Assembly (NCBI RefSeq): GCF_910592395.1
Contig: NC_088315.1
Coordinates: 18,521,808 to 18,585,807, forward strand
Source: Lineus longissimus
Lineage: Eukaryota > Nemertea > Pilidiophora > Heteronemertea > Lineidae
Direction: 5' to 3'
Length of the DNA stretch: 64,000 bases
In this document: positions 24,001 through 36,000 of the stretch, one piece after another
Layout of the letters: every line of letters starts with the position of its first letter
How positions within the stretch are numbered: position 1 is the first letter of the stretch
Notes under the pieces: generated by a model
Seen by the model: only the letters and a program-made list of their open reading frames with translations
What the model was told of the DNA's origin: nothing
Databases searched by the model: none
Translations under genes and position numbers: made by a program

Positions 24001-27000
24001 ATTCGATTTCAGACGTTTCTCCTTGGTGAGATGCTGGAAGGCTTTTTGAACGTAACGTCTGCAATGGCAAGAAGTAAACAAATGAAATATCTGAGGATAT
24101 CGTATTCATCTGGGACCACATCGAAAGCGAATAGATAATTATTCGACAATATCATCTCTCCTGTCGGTGTTCTGTGCTGCCCATTTTGAAAAGAAAGTAA
24201 GACCACCAGACCAAAACAAAAACGTTCCACCAAAGTCAATATCAAAGGCTTTGAGCAATCTCTAATAAGATCAGGACAGTCTGAACTTCGCACCAAAAGA
24301 ATAAATCATTCAAAGATTGTTAAAGTATAGAAGGGTCTACAAAGTATTACCAAAAGTCTATAAAGTTTTATCAAAAGTCTATTAAGTTTTATCAAAAGTC
24401 TGTAAAGCAATATCAATAGTCTATCAATTTTTATCAAAAGTCTATAAAGTTTTATTGAAAGTCTATAAAGTATTATCAATAGTCCATAAAGTATCATCAA
24501 TAGTCTATAAAGTTTTATCAAAAGTCAATAAAGTTTTATTGACAGTCTATAAAGTATTATCAATAGTCCATAAAGCAATATCAATCGTCTATAAAGTTTT
24601 ATCAAAAGTCAATAAAGGATTATCAATAGTCTATAAAGTATTATCAATAGTCTATAAAGTTTTATCAAAAGTCTATAAAGTATCATTTTCTGACCTTAAT
24701 TCAACACCTTTGACGCTGGCTAACACATCCAACATCTGCCAAACCATATCATGACAATCCTCAGTCGACCTCGTGTAAGGCGTGACGTTTCCCAGGATGT
24801 TATCTTCAAGGATGTCGATGCACTTGGTCGAGATGGAACTCTCGCGGTCAAGGACGAGGGGCAGCACACCATCGAGCCATGCCCTACAAGATGAGAAAGA
24901 CCGTCGTATCATCGTTAACAGACCCATAAGTTCGTGTTTTGATCAATAAAAAACAAACTTCAAAGAAATCGGACCAGTAGTTTGCCCTTCAGAGGCCCAA
25001 AAGATGGGGACTTAACCTTTACGAATTGACTATTGGTAGCAAAGGGATGTAAGTTTCTGAATTCGAAATTCCCTGAAATGTTACCATGGACTTTTGGTAG
25101 CAAAGGGACGTAAGTTTCTGAATTCGAAATTCCCTGAAATGTTACCATTGTATCTTGCTGTTGAGTGGTATTGCCTGGAGAAGATCAGTCAACGACAGCA
25201 TGGCTTGCTTACGAACTGATAGGGCTGGGTCACGGCAGCGATTGTGAATAGTCTCAAGGTCCTAGAAGGGGGTGAAAAGAATGTAATGAAAGAGATCATT
25301 TTGACCCGTCACGGCATAACAAGGTGCATGTTGCACAGAAGATGAGCCTAATGACACCAGGAGATGAGAGTAGAATTGATGTACTGAGATTTCACAAATG
25401 GCAGACAACAGTGAAATGAACAACCAGTCCGTCTCAACCTGCCAAGCTCAGAGTTTTGCTGTGACGGGGCACTTATCAGGACAAAGACCTTCTCATTTGA
25501 ACCTGTCTCAACCGGTGATTTTTCTCACTACGCAGGTTTGAAAAATCAGGGCAAAGGGCTCCTTAGGCAAAAAACTGAATATGTCCCCATGTGAAATTGT
25601 TCTCATTAGAACTGCCATGACTTGCAAAACCTTCCTCTAAAATGCATATATTTTGTCAGATTTCGAAATTCAAAGTTTTGCGGACAACTGAGGTAGAGGT
25701 CCTTCTATTCTGCAGTCAAATCAAATCCTCCAGGGGGAGAAAAAACGGAACGCCTCCAAAAATTAAAAAAAGTCTCGTTCCTGAATAACAACTTGCCTCT
25801 AGGTTGAAGTTGAGTGGGTCTAACACGATGATACTCTCCAATGCCTGGACTGCAGCTTTCCTCACTCCAACCTTCTCATCCAAGGCCCTACGCCGTATCA
25901 TGGAGGTCACACCCTGGCCGTCGTAAAGCGCTGAAGACAGGACAAGACACAATCGAGTCAGACTGCTGATACAGTGGCGTCACTAATGGTTTTCACACCA
26001 GTATGGCGAAACTTTTTTTATAGCTTGGTTAGCATGCATTTTCATCCAAGGACAAGCTGAGGAGGGTGGAATAAAAATTAAAAATTTTTTTTTGCTCTCA
26101 CGGAAGACTTCTGTAGAGGCAGCTCAGAGGAGGAAGGAATAAAAAATAAAATTTGATTTCAAAATAAAAGTTTCTGTTTTCATCTTTGCGTGGCATTGTG
26201 GGTAGATCTCGCGCAACTCTAGTTTGGTCTCACTCCACAGTGCGGTGGTTGTCAAATTTTTGACTCGGGCTTTGTGGACCTGAACAGTGGGATAAATTTT
26301 TTTTTAATTTTCTCGGTTTTCGGCGATTTTGAGTGCGGCGGGCGTGCTAAATGAAAAAATTAAAATAAATATTTTCACATTTTCAGTTAAGGCATAAAAA
26401 AAGTCTCGCCTAACGTTACATAAGCGCGCAAACAGGTCATGTTTGAAAGTCATACGTTTGAGACGGATGCTGTTGTTCAAATAGAATAGCAAGTCACGTT
26501 TTTCTACTTACAGATGTCCATGGCTGACAAAAGTTGGACGGCTCCGGGCGTGTCACCAGAGATAGGAGCAGACGCGACAGGCGTAACGTTTCCACCACCA
26601 TTCATAGCCTTGTCTATTGCAGCTTTGTCAGCATTATTGTTTGGGTCCTCAGCTTTGTCACTTTCATCAACATCTAGAATATCACGATAGAATTATATTG
26701 ATTTTGAGATCAAATTACAATTACTGTAGATTATTTCATGTTGTGGTACCGGGTTCTGGAAGTGAAAGTAAAAACTCACAAAAATTGACAGTAACAGTAC
26801 TTCAAGATGCACCGCAAACCGCGAAATGTTTGTGAAGCAAAAACTTGGCAAATTTGCTCATTTTAAATTGGCGGGGAAAAAATTTCACGTCTGCTGCCGA
26901 AATTTGATGGTTAATACATCACAAATGAAATTTTCACACTTTTCAAGCTTTCGTTTCACTGTGCTTTTTGCGGAAAAAAACACGCTCGTGAAAAATTTCA

Positions 27001-30000
27001 CAGTATGAAATAATAAATACAGGTTGCTACTGATGGGCCATATATATAAGGAAGGAAAGAAATTATTGCAGTAAAACCAAGTGGCCTTGACTGGGATTTG
27101 AACCACAGACCTTGGGATTGTCAGCCCACTGCTCTACCAATTGAGCTATCAAGGTTCCTCGAAATTTCTATACAGCGTGATACCATTTTAGGGCCAACTG
27201 AGATTTTGACGTCCACTTATCTCATCATAGTTGGCCACAGACCATTTTAATATTCGAGTTGGACGAGTATTGATTAGTATGAAATAGAACACAAACGACA
27301 GACCTGTAGTCATTTTCTGCCTGTCTGCAGCATCTGGTGTTGGTATGACTCGACTGAGTGGCTGCTTGCCGACAATTCTTGGTGTAACCGTATCACGTAT
27401 TGCCGCGGTGATTCCCGTGTCCTCAGACTGTACGCAGTTAGCGAACGCCGAAATAGCACGTGTTCTCACACTGAAAAGGTTCAAGAATATAGTTAGGGAA
27501 GCAGAAATAGCACGTGTTCAAACGCTGAAAAGGTTCAAGAATATAGTTAGGGAAGCAGAAATAGCATGTGTTCTCATGCTGAAAAGGTTCAAGAATATAG
27601 TTAGGGAAGCAGAAATAGCACGTGTTCAAACGCTGAAAAGGTTCAAGAATATAGTTAGGGAAGCAGAAATAGCACGTGTTCAAACATTGAAAAGGTTCAA
27701 GAATATATTTGGGAAGGCAAAAATAGCACGTGTTCTCATGCTGAAAAGGTTCAAGAATATGCAGTTAGGGAAGACAGAAATGACACGTGTTCTCACAATG
27801 AAATAGGTTCAAGAATATACAGTTAGGGAAGACAGAAACGACACGTGTTCTCACAATGAAATAGGTTCAAGAATAAACAGTTAGGGAAGACAGAAATGAC
27901 ACGCGTTCTCACAATGAAATAGGTTCAAGAATATACAGTTTGGGAAGACAGAAATGACACGCATTCTCACAACAAAATTGGTTGAAGGGTCTAAACTTAC
28001 GTTGGTGCAACATCTGAACATCTCATGAGGATCATCTTGATGAGGAAGACATGCGAGGTGAAGCCAGATATCTCGGGGGGTACGGTCTCATCCAGGTCCT
28101 TCTCCTTCTCGTTCAGCAGCATGGCAACAATGTCGACAGCAAAACCACGATAGCTTGTCTGAAACATAAGTCAGGTAAAACTGTATTCAGCACTTGGGGA
28201 AAAATTACAAGCTTTTTAGTTTTTCATGAACTGAGCCAAATCTTACACTTTTACCATGAGAATTTAAAGCAAATCAGAACAAACTTGGCTAAAATTAAAA
28301 ACAAACCAGAAACTATTTTTTAACTTGGCTGTGAGGTTCCACATTACAGTGCAACATCTCTATTAAGGATACCCTTGGGACTGACAAGTCCTGGCCTTAA
28401 TAGGGAGGTGTCCTGATTAGAGAGTTCAAATTGATTGGAAACAAACAATTTGGGACCAAAACGAGTGTCCTCTGTAATTAGGACACCTCTGAATTGAGCT
28501 CAGCATAGGTGTCCTCAGCAAAGAGGTTCTATACTGCATGGTGCGTACCTTCTCGTTCCTCGAGAACTTGTAGAACCATTCGATGAGCTTGGCATACGGT
28601 AGAGGGGGAAGCTGCTTAAGCAATGTGACGACCACCAGGGCAACGCGGCTCCTATAGTCAGCCTTGTCAGGCACTTTGATGCACAGGTGCTGGACGAGGG
28701 TTCTAGCAGGAGTGTGGGCCGCCTCTCCGAATCTCTGTATCAAATGGCTGGAACAGTGAGAATGTGAAACATCAGTGATAATTTGATTTTCTTTTGCTTC
28801 CTGGATCATGGAGTTGGAAGGGAAAGTGAGACATGAGTGATGATTCATGCCGATCCATTGTCGCTTTGCGTATATCCATCCTTCAGCGCCGATAATTCTC
28901 CCCTGATTGGCTGTCAGAAGGGCTGTTACTTTATCGGTAGACTCCCTGCATTCCCTTCCTTCCCACATGTCCTATGTCGCGACAACACTAACATTACACT
29001 CACTCGTGGTTGTCGCACGAGACACGCACTGAAAGCCATCATAATTGAAGACCAGGTGTTCAATGAGTAACGATTCCAGGGATGCGGACCTGACCCAAAT
29101 GCTCAGTGCATGTTGTATAGAAGAACGGTAACCTTATCCGGAGGTTGGCACTATCAATTCAGGCCGTCATTCAATTCATGATCGCATCCTGCACCGATTT
29201 AACTCAAGCTTTGCGCCGCGCTTTTAAAACCGAGAAAATCCAACTAACCATACGTATGCTAAGGCATGGTCTTTGATGACGACGACAGCTCTGGGGATGG
29301 TCTGTGCGGCCACACCTTTATTGTCTCCCACCAACATGAGCAGCGATGGCATCAGGTGCTTGAAGATCTGAAATGACCAAAATATCGATCAGGCCCAAGA
29401 AAGCGCCCTTTGACAGAATCGGCAGAACTTAGAAGCTGTACACCCTTTGTAATTACTTGATAGAAATTACTCGCAATTACTTAATAGAAATGCAGCTAAA
29501 CACAATGCCATAGTTCAGTTATTATTCATATGAATTTGCTGAAACCAGCTATTCATCTGTCTACCCCACGGAAATGCTGAAATTTATATTTCAGTAAATA
29601 TCTACGGAATGGGAAATTTTCAAATTCATTTACAAATTTCAAATAATCAACAAACGGTGTATTTAAAGTCCAACAAGTTTACATTTTACAACTTCAACAA
29701 GAATCATTAAAGGATCATTTTCTCATGATAAATGAGATTAGAAATGTTGTCCGAAATATTTTCAAATATTTTTTTCACCACCTGATGCAGACACAGAGTA
29801 GAACCTCTCTTAGCAGACACCTCTCTATTAAGGACACCTCTATTAAGGACACTAGTTTTGGTCCCAAATTGGGTGTTTCCATTCAATTTGACCTCTCTAA
29901 TCAGGACACCTCTCTATTAAGGGCAGCACTGGTCAGTCCCGAGGGTGTCCTTAATAGAGAGGTTCTACTATACTAACATAACCAAGCACTACAACTGCAA

Positions 30001-33000
30001 CTAAACTTACAGTAGTGACAGTCGTGGAAACATCTCCATGCATCTCATTACACAGACGGCTAAGGCCCTGCAAAGGAAAACAAATCAACAGTGACATTAG
30101 TGGAGACATAACGAAAACACATGTACAGTGGAACCTCTCTAGTGGACACCTCACTATTAAGGACAACCTCTATGATAAGGACAGTACCTTCGGTCCCAAA
30201 TTGGTTGTTTCCATTCAATTTGACCTCTCTAATCAGGACACCTCTCTGTTAAGGACACTAGTTTTGGTCCCAAATTGGTTGTTTCCATTCAATTTGACCT
30301 CTCTAAACAGGACACCTCTCTGTTAAGGACACTAGTTTTGGTCCGAAATTTGTTGTTTCCATTCAATTTGACCTCTCTAATCAGGACACCTCTCTATCAA
30401 GGACAGCACTTGTCAGTCTCGAGGGTGTCCTTGATAGAGAGGTTCTACTGTAATCCTACTAAGTAGTACTGTGTAGATGCTGTTAAGCCATTTGAAGGCC
30501 GCTTTTACAAAAGGTGTAAATTATGTGCAATAGGCCTATTTGGCTTAGAAGCGTCTACACAGTTTCACAGGAGTATACATTCGCTTGGGCATGCTGAAGG
30601 GCCTAAGTCGTCAAACACACAATAGAGAAGTATGAAGGGCCTAAGTGCATGCATATTATTTTTAACATTCACCGAGATAAAATCACAGGCAGGTCATATA
30701 CTTGTCACAGTTAACCTTAATGGTTGCATTTGCAGTGTTTTTGCCAAGTTTTGTGTTTCACAATTCAAAATAGGATTTTTCTGCTGAAATTGGAATTTCA
30801 GAATTAGGAATTTTTGATTGAACGGAGTAGGTCTTTAACAGTGCACAATATCAGGCCTATTGTCAATGATTACACGCTTTCACTACTACAAGATTAGAAT
30901 ACGAGACTGAATCAAAATGGCCGCTAAAAAGCCAAGTCCTCTCATGACGGAGGATTATCTCCTGTTCAGCGAAGGTCACCTGACCTTGATGGCAAAGAAG
31001 ATGAGGAACTGGCGACGTGTTGCCAGGGATCTTGGCGTCACCGACGACTCGCTTAAACAAATCGAGGACCGATATCCTCGAAATCACGAGATGCAGTCGT
31101 TCTACATGCTGGTTCTTTATCGTAATAATACTAGCGGGTGGACTCAGGAGGCAAGGGTGTCCCGACTGGCTGAGGTGTTCAGAGCGAAAGGTGAGATGGG
31201 CATCCTGACGGAACTGATGGAGAAGGCAGACAGAATGGACGACAACAGCGACATACTAAGCGACCAACATTTCCAGTAAGTTAGGCGAGACTTTTTTATA
31301 TCTTGGTTAGCGTGCCTGCCGCGAGGCGATTAACTGAAAAGGTGAAAGTTTATTCTGGATTTTTTTGTCATTTAGCAAGCCCGCCGCACTCAAAAACCGA
31401 GAAGAGAAAAAATTTTATTTCTATTTATATCCCGACTGCCCCCGTTCAGGTCCACAAAGCCCGAGTTCAAAATTTGACAACCACCGCACTGTGGAGTGAG
31501 ACCAAACTAGAGTTGCGTGATCTACCCACAATGCCACGCAAAGATGAAAACAGAAACTTTCATTTTGAAATGAAATTTTGTTTTTATTACTTCCTCCTCT
31601 GAGCTGCCTCGACAAAAAAAATTTATTTTCATTTTTATTCCACCATCCTCAGCTTGTCCTTGGATGAAAATGCACGCCAACCAATGTTTAAAAAAAGTCT
31701 CGCCTTATCACCAGATCAGCCCAGGGCAGGAGGAAGTGGAAAAATCTTATTGGCAACCTATGCTCCACTTGGAGTAACATGGTTTCAGTATCACCAAATC
31801 GCTTCATAATGATCAAATCGCTTCAAAGCAGAGCACGCAATTTTTATGCGTCCAAAGGCGTTTAGAGGAGAAGGCTGTGGGGCGTCCACAGGCGTTTGGG
31901 GTGCTAAGGGGTTAATAGCAAAGTATCTTGGGAGAAAAACGACACTAAATTTTCTATTTTTTTACGCAGGTACATCGCCAAGCTACTTCCAGACTGGCGC
32001 CCCCTGGCAACAGCACTTGGATTTGACCAAGACAGCCAAGCCAAGATCGCCGACCTTCACAAAAAGAGGAAAAATCGTACGAGCCTACAGTGTCTCCACC
32101 TATTAAAGACATGGAGAAACAACAATGAAATATCGATCGAACATAACGTTGAACATTTAGCAAAATGTTTAAAACAGACACAGAATATGAAATTATTCCA
32201 GGACTGTAAGGAGAAAGAGAAACTGTGGCTGGATCTGATATGATCTGATTAAAGAGATCCAGTCGTGGCATGAAATCTTTATTTAGACTAGCTGAACATA
32301 CATGTAGTAGTAATACCTTAATAGGCGATTACTTCTTATGCATTTCATTGACTGGAGTCAGTAATGTTATGCAATGTTACCAAGGTGCCCAGCTTACATA
32401 ATCAACTACCTGAGGGGAACTCGAAACTGCTAAGATTTAACAATGGAAGCTTATTCCCGCCTTAGGTTTTAACCGGGCCGTTCAAAACTCCCCATTTTTA
32501 TAATCGTTTCGTGATAGGTTTCCTTTAAATCTAGGACAGGAATTTTACAACCAAATATTGAGTAAATAGCTAAGTTCATTATTGGCTCTTTAGACAACAT
32601 CTGAGGAATTTGTACTGTAGGATGAAAAATGTGTCAAAATATGGTTATTACCTGATAAAATTACGCTTCCCATTCGGAGCAAGCTATGCCTGTTGCAATG
32701 CCAGACCAAATCAATCTACAGGTTTGGGACAGCCCATGATTATTTTCATAAATATTGCCTGCTGAATTTTTATTTGAAGAAATATACAGTAGAACCTCCC
32801 TTACTGGACACCTTTCTATTAAGGACAACCTCTCTATTAAGCACACTAGGTTTGGTCCCAAATCGGTTGTTTTCATTCAATTTGACCTCTCTAATCAGGA
32901 CACCTCTCTATTAAGGACAGCATTTGCCAGTCCCGAGGGTGTCCTTGATAGAGAGGTTCAACTGTATTGACACTTTGGCCACAGGGCAACACGGCTTTGA

Positions 33001-36000
33001 ACGAGGAAGGCCACTGGTGCTGGACATTATGTACCAGTATTGGCACACAAGAACTGATTGTGGACAAACACAAAAATGTCTCTCGGAATATCAAATCAAT
33101 TTTATGAGTGAATAAACTTGAGTAAGGCAAGGTTTCATGAGTGTTGTCTTTCTACAAAGGAGTAACTGTAAATGAGGCATCCTACCACTGAGTGCAAGAA
33201 ATTATACGTTTTTAAGACACATTTTTTGTGGTGCCGATTGAAACTTGAGACCACCTTTCGGCAGGAATTATAGCAGAAACTGGTGTAGGTTATGCTAGCT
33301 CAATGAGAGACAGGACAGTATATTGAGGTAAGATTTAGAAACGTTATACTTCATAAACTTTGAATCTTTTTTTTTCAACTTGGATACATTTTTTTAATCA
33401 TCTGCAACTTTTATTCATTTTGTACAGAGATCTGAAAAGCCTCGGCCATAAAAAAGATGATCAAAAGTCAAGGAAAGTCAAAACAACACTTCAACATACA
33501 CCAGGCATATAACGTTGGCACCATTGGACACCAATGGAGAAAGAGGGCGCTAGTGTACGTCACACCTCTCGGCGATCGCCACATCAAGAGAATGGCGAGA
33601 ACGTTACCTTGTTGGGTGGCACTAGCGAGACAACTGGGAATGAATGAAGAGGCGATAAAAGGAATCAGTAACGTCAACAATAACATTGAGTTGCAGAAGG
33701 TACTCATGTTTATAGAATGGCGGAAAAGTCTGCACATGTGTTTGGATGAAAAGTTGGCCATCTTGGCCGAGGCATATCGCGATCTTGGGATGCAGTCTCA
33801 ATTGGATGATTTACGACGGATGGAGAGGCTGTGGTTACATTATACATGAGGAATAACCTGAACAAATATTCAAAGACCTGGCAAAAAAGAGCTGAAAGAA
33901 TTTTAGAGAATATTCCATAAGAATAATAAATCAACAAAAGTTAAAAGTTGAAGTTTTAGGTTAAGAGTCTGATATCAACTATGACAGGTTATCATCCGAC
34001 TTTACACTTTAGCTCGGGTCTGTCCTGAAACCCTTCAGTAATCAGTAGACATCAGCTGAGCTTCTCAACCAGCAAATCAACAATAGTTTAAAGTTAAAGA
34101 GTTTTTGGCTTAAGAGTCTGATATCTGATATAGGCTATCATCCGACTTTACACTTTAGCTCGGTCTGTCCTGAAACCTTTCAGTAGACCACAGATGAGCT
34201 GCTCAACCAGCGCTATAATCTGTGCATTTCTGACCGGTACCCATTTATACACCTGGGTGCAGAGAGGCGAGTATGACAGAGAGACCAGCCTGCTGTCTCA
34301 TGCTAACTATGGGGACAACAACACAGGGGGAGTGAGGGGTGGGGAAGCCAGTACCCCTCCCCCAAAAAATGATTTAAGAGGATATTTAGAGATACAGTCG
34401 AACCTCTCTATTAAGGACACCCTCGGGACTGACAAGTGCCATCCTTAATAGAGAGGTGTCCTGATTAGAGAGGTCAAAATGAATGTAAATGACCTATTTG
34501 GGACCGAAACTAGTGTCCTTAATAGAGAGAGTGTCCTTAGTAGAGAGGTGTCTGCTAAGGGAGGTTCCACTGTATCATAACAGTTTGTTTTACTGATATC
34601 AAAGTTTTTAGGTGCAAAAAAGGCATCTCTGGGTATACTGTTTTTTTAGAAAAAAAAAATCGCCAAACTTTTTTTGTCCCACCTCAAAACCTGGGAGATT
34701 TAAAACCCTGTTATCATTTTAGTATCCACCCCTCCTACCCAAATAGATCTTGAAGAACACTGCATGCTATCAAAACAGCTCTCATTGATCATAAATCTCC
34801 GGTCGCGCTCAGGCTAACATGATGAATAGCACGGCTAGCGTTGAATAATTGACTGACAATCATCATCGATGAATAGCGGATAGATCAGTCTATTCATTCA
34901 GTACCAATCCGATTCTCCTACCAATAGAAGCTCAACCGATGCAGCGTGACGCATTACAGCCTTAGTGTAGTGTATGTTTGGATTGCAAGGCTTAACCAAT
35001 GTTGATATAAACTCGATATGAAAATTCGCAACTGTCATGATAATTGAGCAAGAACCACCAAAGGGATCAGTGAAAAGTGTGAGTATCCTAAGTTTTTAGT
35101 TATTCAGGGTTTTTTGGTCTTCAATACACACTTAGTCTGACAATTTACTGAACTAAAATTGAAATTATTCAGCAGTAAGGTATTAAATAACCTGAAATCA
35201 TTTTAGCACATGTATATGCAGACCCCCTTCTACTGTTCCAGCAGGGAAGCACTGCTCTAAGCCTTAAACGACACAAGCGCCACCTTCAGGGAAATAAAGG
35301 AAATGAACCAGTCTCGTTGAAACCAATTTTCTTAGTTTGGAATGGGGGATGGTCTGACTGCAAAAGTGAAGGCCAGAAAAAAAGTCATCCCATCTAATTG
35401 AAATTACTTATTTTTATTGTCAAAACATTAAATTAAAGGTACAGTAAGCTTACATTGTAAGTTACTATTTTACAAAACCACAAAATAAAATGGCTGTGAA
35501 TATTTCCCCATTTTCAGTATACATGACATGCGAGTCTCACTGAACATCAAAGTTGCTTGACGTGTATTTATAACCTTTTTATTGAAAAGAACTCCCAAAT
35601 TTTGAATTTTATCAAAATAATAGTGTCCTGTGTCCACATGCAAAGTGACAACATACTATTCTGTTACTTTACTTTTTACCCACAGAACGTAAGAACTATC
35701 AAATGAGTAAAACTGGAGTCAATTCTTCAGAATGAGTTCGCCAGGACCAGCAACGCCCAAAGGGGCCGAAGGTGAGGGTTCGCAGAAAGGAAAGGAAGGA
35801 GCTCCCCAGGGGACCAGGGATCAGGGATCACAGCAGGGCAGCAGGGCAGGTGCCGCAGTCACGCCCGTCAATGACAAAACTTCTCAAGAAGGTACAAGAG
35901 CCGGGAATGGGGGGATGGCAAATGTGGTCAACCGGGCCAGGTTTGCCAAGAACATGACGTCGAAATGGAAATATAACACCATTTATAACACGAAACCTCT

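Larger units (their letters stand above)
33850..35700. other. Intergenic between DD-B and DD-C
   Basis: Holds a near-duplicate pair (33950-34060 and 34085-34205, sharing agagtctgatatc and atccgactttacactttagc) and the MITE at 34395-34572. The same atctgatatc/ctgaaacctttcagtaga block recurs at 42110-42190. No further death-domain exon was recognised. Confidence 0.5.

Noticed and set aside
27438-27806. Frames with [13 protein letters not shown] / [16 protein letters not shown] repeats
   Set aside because: Translations of the 54-bp acceptor-junction array, not in the NCAPD3 reading frame.
31846-32106. 86-aa frame spanning the start of DD-A exon 2
   Set aside because: Wrong frame for the spliced death domain; it is an out-of-frame shadow that begins in the intron.
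33428-33512. Alternative exon reading [16 protein letters not shown] after the tgtacag acceptor
   Set aside because: Short, ends at a stop and has no partner phase; the DD-B frame explains the region better.
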